Of a DNA stretch of 56,006 nt, positions 33,583 to 42,397 are shown piece after piece. The notes below the pieces were generated by a model. That model was not told where the DNA came from, made no database searches, and worked only from the letters and a program-made list of their open reading frames with translations. Every line of letters starts with the position of its first letter. Positions within the stretch are counted from its first letter, which is position 1. Position numbers and translations under genes: made by a program. This DNA comes from Pirellulales bacterium (GTDB taxonomy: Bacteria > Planctomycetota > Planctomycetia > Pirellulales > DATAWG01). The DNA is taken from contig DASZFO010000014.1 of NCBI GenBank assembly GCA_035939775.1, forward strand, positions 1-56,006, read 5' to 3'.

Positions 33583-35034
33583 ATGGACGGCGCTCGTTCG
33601 CAAATCTGTGTCAATTCGGACGTCGAGTTGGCGACGATTGACCATCGCCCGGCGCCGCGCATTGCCCATTTAATCGGCATCGCCGGTTCAGGAATGCGAT
33701 CGCTCGCGGCGGTGCTAATCCGTCGGGGATGGCGCGTCAGCGGCTCCGACGTCGATCGGAACGCGTCGCACGGGCTGACTCACATCGGCGCGACGATCTA
33801 CGAGGGCCACGCGGCGGGAAATGTTCCGACCGACGCCCAGCTCGTGATCCACAGCGACGCGATTCCTGCGGATAACATCGAACGCCGCCGGGCCTTCGAT
33901 TTAGCGATTCCGGCCCGGAGCTATCCCGAGATGCTCGCGGAATTCGCGTGCGACTCGGCGACGTTCGCCGTTGCCGGCACTCATGGCAAATCGACGACAA
34001 CCGCGATGGCCGCCGCCGCGATCGTCCGTGCGGGGCTCGATCCGACCGTGATTTGCGGCGCGGCTCCAATCGGTTGCCTAACGGGCGGCCGGGCCGGCGC
34101 CGCTCCGCTGTTGTTGGTCGAGGCATGTGAATATCGGGCCAACTTCTTGCGGCTGCGGCCCGATGTGGCGGTGATCCTAGGCATTGAGCCGGATCATTTC
34201 GATTGCTTCCGCTCGCGACGGCATTTGTTTGACGCCTTTCGGCGATTCGCCGGCCAAGTCCGGCCGGATGGCTTGTTGCTCGTCAATCACGATTGCCGCA
34301 CGAGCCGGCGCCTGACCCGCGACGTGAAATGCTGGACGAGGACCTTCGGGTTCGACCGCCGCGCCGATTGGACTGCCAAACGCCTTCAAACCTATCGAGG
34401 GCGCTATCGCTTCTGGCTCGTCGAGCGCGGGCGTCCGGTCGCCGAGGTGGCCTTGCAAGTGCCCGGGAAGCATAATGTCTTGAACGCGTTGGCGGCGGCC
34501 GCTTTGGCGACGGCGGCCGGTACCAGTGCGGATACGATTGCCGCGGCGCTGTCCTCGTTTCGAGGGCTGCGACGTCGGCTCGAGGTGATCGGCCGGCGCG
34601 GCGGCATCACCTTCATCGACGACTACGCCCATCATCCAACGGAGATTCGCGCAACGCTGGCAACCGTCCGGCAGATGTATCCGGGCCGGCGTGTTTGGTG
34701 CGTATTCCAACCGCATCAAGTCTCGCGCACGGCCTCCCTGCTGGACGAACTGGCCGCAAGTTTGCACAATGCGGACAAGATCGCCGTGGCGGAGATCTTC
34801 CGGGCTCGCGAGCCGAGCGCTCGGCCGGGGGACGTGACGGCCGCGGACCTGGCCGCGGCCGTGGCGGCGGCGAGCCATGATGTGCTGAATGAATACGATT
34901 GGGACGGGATCGTCGGGCGCGTGGCAGCGGATATTCGCCCCGGCGACGTTTTGATTACCATGGGAGCTGGCGACATTGGGAAAATCCGTCAAACCTTTTA
35001 TCAACGGCTTCGAAAAGATCGTGCGCGAAGCTGA
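33583..35034 (+). CDS. murC: UDP-MurNAc:L-alanine ligase
   Basis: 483 residues. It attaches the first L-Ala to UDP-MurNAc with ATP. N-terminal AHLIGIAGSGMRSLAAVLIR is the nucleotide-binding glycine loop; ATP loop VAGTHGKSTTTAMAAA; VEACEYRANFLRLRP and GIEPDHFD in the centre; FIDDYAHHPTEIRATL in the C-terminal domain, all typical of MurC. It overlaps the start of murB by 59 bp. Upstream lies a 167-bp gap after murG in which the start region could hold a promoter, but none is convincing. Confidence 0.96.
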   Translation: MDGARSQICVNSDVELATIDHRPAPRIAHLIGIAGSGMRSLAAVLIRRGWRVSGSDVDRNASHGLTHIGATIYEGHAAGNVPTDAQLVIHSDAIPADNIERRRAFDLAIPARSYPEMLAEFACDSATFAVAGTHGKSTTTAMAAAAIVRAGLDPTVICGAAPIGCLTGGRAGAAPLLLVEACEYRANFLRLRPDVAVILGIEPDHFDCFRSRRHLFDAFRRFAGQVRPDGLLLVNHDCRTSRRLTRDVKCWTRTFGFDRRADWTAKRLQTYRGRYRFWLVERGRPVAEVALQVPGKHNVLNALAAAALATAAGTSADTIAAALSSFRGLRRRLEVIGRRGGITFIDDYAHHPTEIRATLATVRQMYPGRRVWCVFQPHQVSRTASLLDELAASLHNADKIAVAEIFRAREPSARPGDVTAADLAAAVAAASHDVLNEYDWDGIVGRVAADIRPGDVLITMGAGDIGKIRQTFYQRLRKDRARS

Positions 35035-35869
35035 GCCGCTCGCGCCGCACACTTGGTTCCAACTTGGCGGCCCGGCCGAATACTTCGCCGAGCCGCACAC
35101 GTTCGAGGAGTTGGCGGCGCTCGTGCGGCGCTGCCACGACGACGAAATTCCGATCCGCATTCTCGGCGGCGGCTCGAATCTGCTCGTGCGCGACGACGGC
35201 GTGAGCGGCGTCGTCGTGCGGCTCTCCGCGGCGCCGTTCAGCGGAATCAGCCTACAAGGGCAGATCGTGACGGCCGGCGGCGGCGCGCGGCTCGGACACA
35301 TCATCTCGACCGTGGTTCGCGAAGGATTGGCCGGGCTCGAACCGCTCGTCGGAATCCCCGGCACGCTCGGAGGCGCCCTGCACGGCAATGCCGGCAGTCG
35401 CGGCGGCGACATCGGCCAATGGACGTGCCGGGCCACGGTCATGACGCGCAGCTCTGAGATCCTTCAGCGCGAACGCGAGGATCTCGTTTTTTCGTATCGC
35501 CAAAGCAGCTTGGATGAGCTGGTGATTCTCGGTTGCCAATTCCAGCTTGAGAAAGAAGACCCTCAAGAATTGACCAAACGGATGCAGAAGCTCTGGATCG
35601 TCAAGAAAGCGAGCCAGCCGCTCGGCCACCAAAGCGCCGGTTGCATCTTCAAGAACCCGCGCGGCATCAGCGCCGGCATGTTGGTCGATCAGGCCGGACT
35701 CAAGGGCACGCGCATCGGCGGCGCCGAGGTCAGCGATCGACATGCCAATTTCATCGTCACCGACAGCGATGCCACCTCGGCCGACGTGCTGCGGCTCATC
35801 GAGGTGGTCCGTAGCCGCGTCGCCGAACGGCTAGGCGTCGAACTCGAAACCGAAATCGAAATCTGGTGA
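34976..35869 (+). CDS. murB: UDP-N-acetylenolpyruvoylglucosamine reductase
   Basis: 297 residues from TTG 34976, inside the 3' end of murC in another frame. It reduces enolpyruvyl-UDP-GlcNAc to UDP-MurNAc with NADPH and FAD. FAD-binding motifs: ILGGGSNLLVRDDG, GIPGTLGGALHGNAG; substrate and catalytic region HQSAGCIFKNPRGISAGMLV, then GAEVSDRHANFIV. The Cys-Ile-Phe wording shows the type II arrangement without the extra Tyr loop. The exact start could be later, but the first residues (GFEKIVREAEPLAPHTWF) are family-like. Confidence 0.95.
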   Translation: MGKSVKPFINGFEKIVREAEPLAPHTWFQLGGPAEYFAEPHTFEELAALVRRCHDDEIPIRILGGGSNLLVRDDGVSGVVVRLSAAPFSGISLQGQIVTAGGGARLGHIISTVVREGLAGLEPLVGIPGTLGGALHGNAGSRGGDIGQWTCRATVMTRSSEILQREREDLVFSYRQSSLDELVILGCQFQLEKEDPQELTKRMQKLWIVKKASQPLGHQSAGCIFKNPRGISAGMLVDQAGLKGTRIGGAEVSDRHANFIVTDSDATSADVLRLIEVVRSRVAERLGVELETEIEIW

Positions 35870-35902
35870 TGCGTCAAGCGCAGTGCAGTAACACCGTCTC
35901 CG

Positions 35903-36508
35903 TTAGCCGGCACAAACCTGCTTGAGCATTTCGGCCAATAATTCGAGAGGCAGTCCGACTACGTTCGACGGGCTGCCTTCTACAATGTGGACCCAGCCGA
36001 GACGGTCTTGATAGCCGAAGCCGCCGGCCTTCCCTTCCCACTGCCGGCTGGAAACATATTCGGCGAGTTGTTCGGTGCTGAGCCGATCCATTCGCAGCGT
36101 GGTCAAGGCAACTCGAGTCAGCGGCTCGCCAGCCGGCGCGCTCCAAACACAAATCCCCGTCAGCACGCGGTGTTCTCGGCCGCTCAAGAGTTCAAGCATC
36201 CGTCGTGCCGCTTCGGCCGACTCGGGCTTGCCGAGGATCTGCCCTTTGCACACGGCCACCGTGTCGCAGCCCAGCACCACTCCCCGGCCCATTTGCCGAA
36301 CGACGTCGGCCGCCTTCGCTCTCGCCAGCCGGGCGACATAGTCGGCGGGGCTTTCTGCATGATCCGGCATGTTTTCCTCAGCGCAACTCGGCGGCACCAC
36401 TTCGAATTGATAGCCGGCTTCGGCCAACAGCTCGCGCCGCCGCGGTGAACGGCTGGCCAAGATGAGTGACAGGTGACACGTGGCAAGTGGCAATTGATGA
36501 GGAGGCAT
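35903..36508 (-). CDS. Maf-like nucleotide pyrophosphatase
   Basis: 201 residues. It hydrolyses non-canonical or house-cleaning nucleoside triphosphates in the cytoplasm. LILASRSPRRRELLAEAGY (substrate loop), ARAKA, VVLGCDTVAVCKGQILGKP with the catalytic Asp, and EGKAGGFGYQDRLG fit the Maf family. The first 14 residues (MPPHQLPLATCHLS) are not family-like; they are encoded by a heptamer repeat at 36464-36491. No start codon is available after that repeat, so the repeat seems to supply the N-terminus. Which Maf subtype it is remains open. Confidence 0.9.
   Translation of the reverse strand: MPPHQLPLATCHLSLILASRSPRRRELLAEAGYQFEVVPPSCAEENMPDHAESPADYVARLARAKAADVVRQMGRGVVLGCDTVAVCKGQILGKPESAEAARRMLELLSGREHRVLTGICVWSAPAGEPLTRVALTTLRMDRLSTEQLAEYVSSRQWEGKAGGFGYQDRLGWVHIVEGSPSNVVGLPLELLAEMLKQVCAG
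36464..36491. repeat. heptamer array, four units (AGTGGCA type), coding the Maf N-terminus
   Basis: GAGTGAC, AGGTGAC, ACGTGGC, AAGTGGC in tandem, 28 bp. Three units in inverted orientation (TTGCCAC, CTGTCAC, TTGCAAC) lie at 36596-36616, making an inverted pair around the divergent starts of maf and the pseudouridine synthase. Confidence 0.85.
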
Positions 36509-36595
36509 GACGGTACCCCGACGAGGTAGATATCTGTTCGAGCCGACTCTATCCTATGAAGAGCGATGCACTGGAAGGAAGACAAATCCGCTCCC

Positions 36596-36616
36596 TTGCC
36601 ACCTGTCACTTGCAAC
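36596..36616. repeat. heptamer array, three units, inverted partner
   Basis: TTGCCAC, CTGTCAC, TTGCAAC. It ends 7 nt before the GTG start of the pseudouridine synthase, where a ribosome site would be expected. Confidence 0.75.
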
Positions 36617-36623
36617 TCTTCTC

Positions 36624-37304
36624 GTGAACCGTTCCCGCCTGCAAATCCTGTTTGAAGACAATCATTTGCTGGCCGTCGTCAAGCCGGCCGGTCTGGCGAC
36701 GATGGGCGTCGGCGCCGGCAAGATGAGCCTCTTGACCCTCGCGAAGCAATATATCAAAGCGCGTTACCGCAAGCCGGGGAACGTCTATCTCGGAGTGGTC
36801 AGCCGCATAGACGAGCCAGTTTCGGGGGTCGTGGTATTCGCGCGGACGTCCAAGGCGGCCGCTCGGCTTAGCCGGCAGTTTCACAACCGCGCGGTCGAGA
36901 AGGTCTATTGGGCGATTATCGACGGAAAAATCAGTCCGCCGAGCGACGAGTGGGTCGATTTTATCGCCAAAAATGAAAGCCTGCGGCGGATGATTCGCGT
37001 TGGCTCCAACGTGCCAGGGGCGCAAGAGGCGCGACTCGCCTATCGACTTTTGCGCGAAGTGCCTAATGGTTCGCTGATCGAAGTTCGGCCTGAGACCGGG
37101 CGAAAACATCAGATCCGCGTTCAATTCTCTTCGCGCGGATTCCCGATCCTTGGCGATCAGAAATACGGTAGCCAGGAGCCTTTCACGTCCGGGATTGCCT
37201 TGCATGCGCGGCGCCTGGCGTTCGACCATCCGATATCGAAAGATCGCATTGAATTCACCGCTCCCGTCCCTGCCGCGTGGCACAACTCGGGCATCAGCGA
37301 ATGA
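36624..37304 (+). CDS. RluA-family RNA pseudouridine synthase
   Basis: 226 residues from GTG 36624. The longer frame from 36507 would include the heptamer repeat and has no family-like residues. LQILFEDNHLLAVVKPAGL begins the typical catalytic domain; VSRIDEPVSGVVVFARTSKA carries the catalytic Asp (usual wording HRLDxxTSG); EVRPETGRKHQIRVQFSSRGFPILGD and ALHARRLAFDHP complete the RluA set. It isomerises uridines in rRNA or tRNA; the target is not predictable. No S4 domain is present. Confidence 0.9.
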   Translation: MNRSRLQILFEDNHLLAVVKPAGLATMGVGAGKMSLLTLAKQYIKARYRKPGNVYLGVVSRIDEPVSGVVVFARTSKAAARLSRQFHNRAVEKVYWAIIDGKISPPSDEWVDFIAKNESLRRMIRVGSNVPGAQEARLAYRLLREVPNGSLIEVRPETGRKHQIRVQFSSRGFPILGDQKYGSQEPFTSGIALHARRLAFDHPISKDRIEFTAPVPAAWHNSGISE

Positions 37305-37512
37305 ACTTCGCCAAACCCTTACGACAGCACCCTTCGGGCGCGAAATTTGCTGGCGTACTTGACGCCGCGATAGCGCATCGTTTATTCATCATGGGATCGC
37401 CGATTTTCGACCTTCAATTTGGTGACGAAGGCAAGATGTCCGAGAATATGGCGTGAACGATCGAGAATAGCGGTGGTGCGGTTAATGGCCTAGGTCTCAA
37501 GGAGAGCGTGCC

Positions 37513-38907
37513 ATGACTCAGGTCGCGCGGAATCCGTCGGCTGAGACGGTCGACGGTAGCGGCTCGACGGCCGTCGAGCCCGATCGCGTGTGTACGGTAG
37601 GCCACGAATCGCGAACGACGCAATGCAGCGAGCAGACCTCCGGCGTCACGAATCTTGAGCGCTGGCTGCTGCGGCGAATACTGCAGGGACTCGGGAATCC
37701 CCCGATCGAGATCGCGCTTTGGACCGGCGAGGCGGTCGCCACCTGTTCCTCGCCGCCGGTTGCCACGATGCGCATTCGCGACCGGCGAACTCTCTGGAAG
37801 CTGCTGGGCGATCCGCGGTTTCAATTCGGCGAGGCGTACTCCGACGGACGACTTGAGGTCGAGGGGAAGCTTGTCGACCTTCTCGTCGCCGTCGACTGCG
37901 CGCTAGTCCAATCGGGAAAAATCGACTTCGGCGTCAAGGGGATCTCACGCTGGCTGCACAAGCCGCGCCGCACGACGCTCGTGCAGGCCCGTGAAAATGT
38001 CCATCATCACTACGACCTCGGAAACGATTTCTACAAGCTCTGGCTCGATGAGCAATTGCTCTACACCTGCGCCTATTTTGCCGAGCCGACAATGTCGCTG
38101 GAACAGGCCCAAGTAGCCAAGCTCGATCACGTCTGCCGAAAGATTTGGCTGCAAGCCGGGGAATCGGTGATCGAGGCCGGTTGCGGCTGGGGGGCCCTGG
38201 CGCTGCACATGGCGCGCTGCTACGGCGCGAAAGTCCGAGCCTTCAACACATCGCGCGAGCAAATCCTGTTTGCCCGCGAGCGGGCTCGCGACGAAGGCCT
38301 TCAAGACCGCGTCGAATTCATCGAGGACGATTGGCGAAATATCGCCGGCGAGTGCGACGCGTTCGTTTCGGTCGGGATGTTGGAACACGTCGGGCCGGCG
38401 AATTACGGCGAATTGGGCGACGTGATGCATCGTTGTCTCAAACGCGAAGGTCGCGGTCTGATCCATTCCATCGGCCGAAATCGGCCCCACCCGACCGATC
38501 CGTGGATCGAGCGGCGGATTTTCCCAGGGGCTTACCCGCCGGCGCTCAGCGAAATGACGTCCATATTCGAGCCGCACGGCTTTTCCGTCCTCGACGTCGA
38601 AAACCTTCGACCACACTATGCCGAGACGCTACGCCACTGGTTGGCGAGATTCGAGGCCGCATATCATCGAATCGTGCGGATGTTCGACGAGCGCTTCGCC
38701 CGCATGTGGCGGCTGTATCTGGCCGGATCGATGGCCGCCTTCGAGGCGGGTTGCTTGCAGCTTTTCCAACTCACATTTGCGACCGGTTCGAGCCGGCAGA
38801 GTCCGCGGACGCGAGCCCATATCTACGCGCGACGGGAACTCGCGCCCGAACGATTCGATCCGCCCAACCGGCAAGAGAGCATCCCATGCAGCGATGTGAC
38901 GTCTTGA
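37513..38907 (+). CDS. cyclopropane-fatty-acyl-phospholipid synthase family methyltransferase
   Basis: 464 residues. ATG 37513 with AAGGAG 9 nt upstream. It uses S-adenosylmethionine to add a methylene (or methyl) group to unsaturated acyl chains of membrane lipids. HHHYDLGNDFYKLWLDEQ and YTCAYF are CFA hallmarks; SAM motif VIEAGCGWGALALHMARCY; FVSVGMLEHVGPANY; RRIFPGAYPPALSEM. The first 60 residues are a variable, Ser/Thr-rich extension. The end overlaps the FAD reductase gene by 22 nt, and both are likely lipid enzymes made from one message. Confidence 0.9.
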   Translation: MTQVARNPSAETVDGSGSTAVEPDRVCTVGHESRTTQCSEQTSGVTNLERWLLRRILQGLGNPPIEIALWTGEAVATCSSPPVATMRIRDRRTLWKLLGDPRFQFGEAYSDGRLEVEGKLVDLLVAVDCALVQSGKIDFGVKGISRWLHKPRRTTLVQARENVHHHYDLGNDFYKLWLDEQLLYTCAYFAEPTMSLEQAQVAKLDHVCRKIWLQAGESVIEAGCGWGALALHMARCYGAKVRAFNTSREQILFARERARDEGLQDRVEFIEDDWRNIAGECDAFVSVGMLEHVGPANYGELGDVMHRCLKREGRGLIHSIGRNRPHPTDPWIERRIFPGAYPPALSEMTSIFEPHGFSVLDVENLRPHYAETLRHWLARFEAAYHRIVRMFDERFARMWRLYLAGSMAAFEAGCLQLFQLTFATGSSRQSPRTRAHIYARRELAPERFDPPNRQESIPCSDVTS

Positions 38908-40004
38908 TCGTTGGCGGTGGACCGGCGGGATCGACCTGCGCGGAGAAGCTCCGCGCGGTCGGGGCCGACGTCGTGGTCATCGACAAGAAAGTCTTTCCTC
39001 GCGAGAAGCCGTGTGCCGGTTGGATCACGCCGCACGTGATCGAAACGCTCAAGTTGGACGTTGAGGCCTATCGTCGGGATCACGTGTTTCAGCCGCTGAC
39101 TGGTTTCCGAACCGGACTGATGAGTGGCCGCGAGGTCGAGACGCATTATGGAAAGGCCGTGAGCTTCGGCATTCGCCGGTATGAATTCGATCGCTATCTG
39201 CTCGAGCGCTCGGGGGCGGAGTGCCGGCTCGGCGAAGCGCTCGCGAAACTCGAGCGCGCCGGCGATCGCTGGATTGTCAACGGTCATCTCGACGCGGCGC
39301 TCGTCGTCGGCGCCGGCGGGCACTTTTGCCCCATCGCGCAGCGCCTCGGCGCACGGCACGATCGAGCGGCCTCGGTCGTCGCCGCACAAGAGGTGGAATT
39401 CGAAGCCTCGGCCAGCGATCTCGCCCAGGGGCGCATCGATCCGGAGATTCCCGAACTCTTCTTCTGTGACGATCTCAAGGGCTACGGTTGGTGTTTTCGC
39501 AAAGGCAATTTCCTGAACATCGGCCTAGGTCGAGTCGATTCGCGGGAACTGTCGCGGCAAATGGGAGAATTCTGTCGCTTATTGCAAGATCGCCGCAAGT
39601 TCCGCTGCGAGATTCCGTCGCGCTTTCGTGGCCACGCGTACCAGCTCTATGAGCGCACCCCGCCGAAGCTGATCGACGATGGAGCGATGCTCGTCGGCGA
39701 CGCGGCCGGACTTGCTTATCCGCACAGCGGCGAGGGAATTCGCCCGGCCGTGGAGTCGGGCTCGATGGCAGCGGAGGTCATCGCCGCGGCCGCTGGAGAT
39801 TTTTCCGCGTCCAAGCTCGAGCCCTACCGGCAGCGGGTTCTTGCTCGGTATGGCGAACCGCGCGGCCAGGGGCCGACGGATTGGCTTCCCGCCGGATGGC
39901 TTCATTTTTTCGCCGCTCGACTCATGGCGTCGAGTTGGTTCGCGCGCAAGGTCGTGCTGGATCGTTGGTTTCTGCACGCCCACGAGCCGGCGTCGGTGTC
40001 GTAG
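38886..40004 (+). CDS. FAD-dependent geranylgeranyl-reductase-like oxidoreductase
   Basis: 372 residues; ATG 38886, inside the 3' end of the CFA gene. FAD site VLIVGGGPAGSTCAEKLRAV (N-terminal Rossmann), then KPCAGWITPHVIETL, the 'CGG'-like motif of the geranylgeranyl reductase branch, ALVVGAGGHFCPIA in the middle and DGAMLVGDAAGLAYPHSGEG as the second FAD motif. Such enzymes reduce isoprenoid or fatty chains of lipids. Its partner, the CFA-type methyltransferase, supports a lipid-modifying role. The true substrate is unknown. Confidence 0.85.
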   Translation: MQRCDVLIVGGGPAGSTCAEKLRAVGADVVVIDKKVFPREKPCAGWITPHVIETLKLDVEAYRRDHVFQPLTGFRTGLMSGREVETHYGKAVSFGIRRYEFDRYLLERSGAECRLGEALAKLERAGDRWIVNGHLDAALVVGAGGHFCPIAQRLGARHDRAASVVAAQEVEFEASASDLAQGRIDPEIPELFFCDDLKGYGWCFRKGNFLNIGLGRVDSRELSRQMGEFCRLLQDRRKFRCEIPSRFRGHAYQLYERTPPKLIDDGAMLVGDAAGLAYPHSGEGIRPAVESGSMAAEVIAAAAGDFSASKLEPYRQRVLARYGEPRGQGPTDWLPAGWLHFFAARLMASSWFARKVVLDRWFLHAHEPASVS

Positions 40005-40179
40005 CCATTGTGCCGGCTGGTCCGCTCCCCGAAGTCTCGTGGGAAATCGGGCCGCGCCTCTTGCTCCGGCCATTCGTTTCTGAAGATAATGACGCTCCCG
40101 GCGGCAAGCTCCGCGGCGATTGCTCATCGGCGTGCTGGATGCCCTTCTGGTTTGGTTCCCCACTTCAATCGTCAGGTCA

Positions 40180-41151
40180 ATGAGTCGCAAACGCAAGTGG
40201 ATCGCCGTCGACTCGCCGCACGAGCCGGTCACCCGGGTCGCATGCCGGGCTCTCGAGAACCGGCTCATTTCCGTTTGGGATTACCTGCCGCGCGCTGCAA
40301 AATGCGCCGACGAAGACCCGGAGTACGTGCATCAATTGCGAGTGTCTAGCCGGCGCGCCGTGGCGGCGGTCGAAATGTTCGAGCCGTATTTGCCCCAGCG
40401 GCGGACGGCGTGGTTCAAGAATCAACTCAAGAAGGTTCGTCAAGCCGCGGGGGAAGCCCGCGACTTTGACGTGCTGGCGGTGCGCCTCGGAAAGACTCTC
40501 AAGGACGACGCCGACAGCGCGGCTCGGCATCTGCTGGATTGGATAGCTAAATGCCGCCGCGATGCGCAGCCAGCAATCCGCAAGATCCATCAGCGCCTGC
40601 GCGATCGGGACTACAAACGCCGCGTCGCAAAACTCTTGGACAAGACCCGCGCGAGCCGTGGCGATGCCCGCGCCGAACCGGACTTCAGCCAGGTGGCGCG
40701 CGATGCGATGCGGCAGACGGTAGACGCGTTCTTCGCGGCCTCGCACGCGAACCTGGCCGATACCGCGAAGCTGCACCTGTTTCGCATTTCCGGCAAGGAG
40801 TTGCGTTACGCCATGGAGATCTTCGCCGGCGCCTTCCCGTCGAGCTTCGTCGAGCAGCTCTATCCGCAGGTCGCGGAGCTGCAAGAGAAGTTGGGCGAAA
40901 TCAACGACCACGTCTCGGCGCTAGCCCATTTCCAAGAGTGGCTGCCGAAATCCGATTGCGACGACGAGCAAGCACTCTTAGTGCGGCTGGCTGAAGCCGA
41001 GGCGCAAATGCGCGACGATCGTCTCACGGCATTTTTCCAGTTTTGGACCGCCGATCGCAACGAGCGACTGCGCTATCAATTCTCGCGCGAATTGGGCGAC
41101 GGCCAGATCGCGATCAGGCCGGAGTCGTTGCCAGTGGCCGAGAGCGGTTGA
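40180..41151 (+). CDS. CHAD domain protein
   Basis: 323 residues from ATG 40180; an in-frame start at 40120 adds 20 hydrophobic residues and is less likely. A CHAD domain covers most of the length: VHQLRVSSRRAVAAVEMF (conserved His and Arg), KKVRQAAGEARDFDVLA, and FRISGKELRYAMEIFAGAF. CHAD proteins are helical, positively charged and bind inorganic polyphosphate, often as part of polyphosphate granules. No CYTH domain is fused here. It lies 175 bp after the reductase and ends inside the convergent PilZ gene (38-nt overlap). Confidence 0.9.
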   Translation: MSRKRKWIAVDSPHEPVTRVACRALENRLISVWDYLPRAAKCADEDPEYVHQLRVSSRRAVAAVEMFEPYLPQRRTAWFKNQLKKVRQAAGEARDFDVLAVRLGKTLKDDADSAARHLLDWIAKCRRDAQPAIRKIHQRLRDRDYKRRVAKLLDKTRASRGDARAEPDFSQVARDAMRQTVDAFFAASHANLADTAKLHLFRISGKELRYAMEIFAGAFPSSFVEQLYPQVAELQEKLGEINDHVSALAHFQEWLPKSDCDDEQALLVRLAEAEAQMRDDRLTAFFQFWTADRNERLRYQFSRELGDGQIAIRPESLPVAESG

Positions 41152-41575
41152 GCGGAGCGCCGGTCGGAACGGTTCTCAGAAATCGGCCGCCGCTCTCGTA
41201 CCAGCCGTGACGCGTGAATCGGCACCAAGTCAAATCAATTAGCAGGCCGAACCAATGGCCATTCGCCATTTCCAACGAGACCACGGCCTGCCGGCAGGCC
41301 AGCGGTTGCTGATGAAAAAAGCCGAGACCTCCTTCGGAAAGATGCTTGCCGATGACGACGATCGGCTCACTGGTGGGAGTGGCGCCGTCTTCCCCGACAG
41401 GAGTCAGGTAGACGAGATGCGGGTAGGGAAATCGCCGCTCGCGGCGGCGCTCAACCACCAGACCGTCTGGATAATACGACGCCAGAAGGCTTTGGATGCC
41501 GCTGCGAATCTCAGGATCCACGCCGGGTTTGGGCGCGATGCGATCCAATCCGCGATAGCCGGAAGCCGCTTGCAT
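41114..41575 (-). CDS. PilZ-like domain protein
   Basis: 153 residues from ATG 41575. The start region has AGAGAGAACTC; the longer frame from 41671 has an Arg-rich N-terminus that looks non-coding. VVERRRERRFPYPHLVYLTP (near 48-67) and the GKHLSEGGLGFFHQQPL segment match the R-x3-R and (D/N)xSxxG strands of PilZ domains, although His-Leu-Ser replaces the usual Asp/Asn. FGLLIDLTWCRFTRHGWYES GG gives the final strands. It probably binds cyclic di-GMP or is a degenerate relative; compare 3552-3896. Confidence 0.65.
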   Translation of the reverse strand: MQAASGYRGLDRIAPKPGVDPEIRSGIQSLLASYYPDGLVVERRRERRFPYPHLVYLTPVGEDGATPTSEPIVVIGKHLSEGGLGFFHQQPLACRQAVVSLEMANGHWFGLLIDLTWCRFTRHGWYESGGRFLRTVPTGAPLNRSRPLATTPA

Positions 41576-41840
41576 TGAGTTCTCTCTTACTGGCTGGACG
41601 AAATTAGAATGGCGGCGGCGCAATGCGGCGGCGCGGCACGCCTGCCGATTTGCATGCGGGGATAGCTTCAATCAGGTTTCCGATGCCTACTCAAGCGGCC
41701 GCGATAAGCATCCGGATGACGCGAATTGCAGATGAGTCAACACGTGGCGTCCGTTGTGTGTGGCGAGTGCCATTGAATATCTAGGTCGAAAACCGGCCGA
41801 TGTCAAATCGGCCCGGAATAGCGTTCCAAAATCGGACCGG

Positions 41841-41872
41841 AAAACAAAAAACGCCGGCCTTCGAGGCCGGCG
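41841..41872 (-). terminator. rho-independent terminator for the 41905 gene
   Basis: On the minus strand a perfect 9-bp stem (CGCCGGCCT / AGGCCGGCG) with a TCG-type loop is followed by TTTTTTGTTTT. It lies 33 nt after the stop of the secreted-protein gene. Confidence 0.85.
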
Positions 41873-41904
41873 CTGAGTTCATCCCGCGTTGAGAGCCAAG
41901 TTGC

Positions 41905-42282
41905 CTACCGCACTCGTCCGCCGGAATAGTAGTGCGATAAATCCATGTAGGTGGCGGCATGCCCAGTCGGGCGAATCCGGCCCCCAGTGCCAGTGACGCC
42001 CAATCCGGAATTCGATCGGATCTGATTCAATTGCTGTTGCAGTTGAAGATTCGTCGCCGACTGGCTGGAGTTGATATCGTTCTGACTGAGAAACGGGCGA
42101 ACCAAAGTTTGATAGACGCCGACCCCGTTGGGGTCATTGAACAAGTTCAAATAGGGGCTGACGGTGGGCTTGGGGGTAAACTGTATATTCGACGGGCCAC
42201 CTTGTGCGAGCGCCACGGAACCATGCACCGCGAGGGCAACCGATAACACCGCCGGCCCAGCCATCCACGTCAAAGCCTTCAT
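41905..42282 (-). CDS. small secreted hypothetical protein
   Basis: 125 residues from ATG 42282 with GGAGG 6 nt upstream. A Sec signal peptide (MKALTWMAGPAVLSVALAVH, cleavage after AVALA-like VALA near 30) precedes a mature part with no known domain: SPYLNLFNDPNGVGVYQTLV and a Gln-rich QLQQQLNQIRSN stretch, ending YMDLSHYYSGGRVR. This small Gln-rich, Tyr-ending type is common in planctomycete secretomes. It lies downstream of the polysaccharide export gene on the same strand and has its own terminator. Confidence 0.75.
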   Translation of the reverse strand: MKALTWMAGPAVLSVALAVHGSVALAQGGPSNIQFTPKPTVSPYLNLFNDPNGVGVYQTLVRPFLSQNDINSSQSATNLQLQQQLNQIRSNSGLGVTGTGGRIRPTGHAATYMDLSHYYSGGRVR

Positions 42283-42397
42283 AAGTCCTCCAATGCTCAA
42301 ACCCGCCGAATCAGACGATCGTAAGGGCGAAAAACCCTTCAAACAATCGTACGCTCCCATTGGAAAAACGGCAACCGGTCGGTCGCACGCCGTCATG

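Noticed and set aside
34177-35442. Minus-strand 421-residue frame across murC and murB
   Set aside because: Antisense to two intact enzymes.
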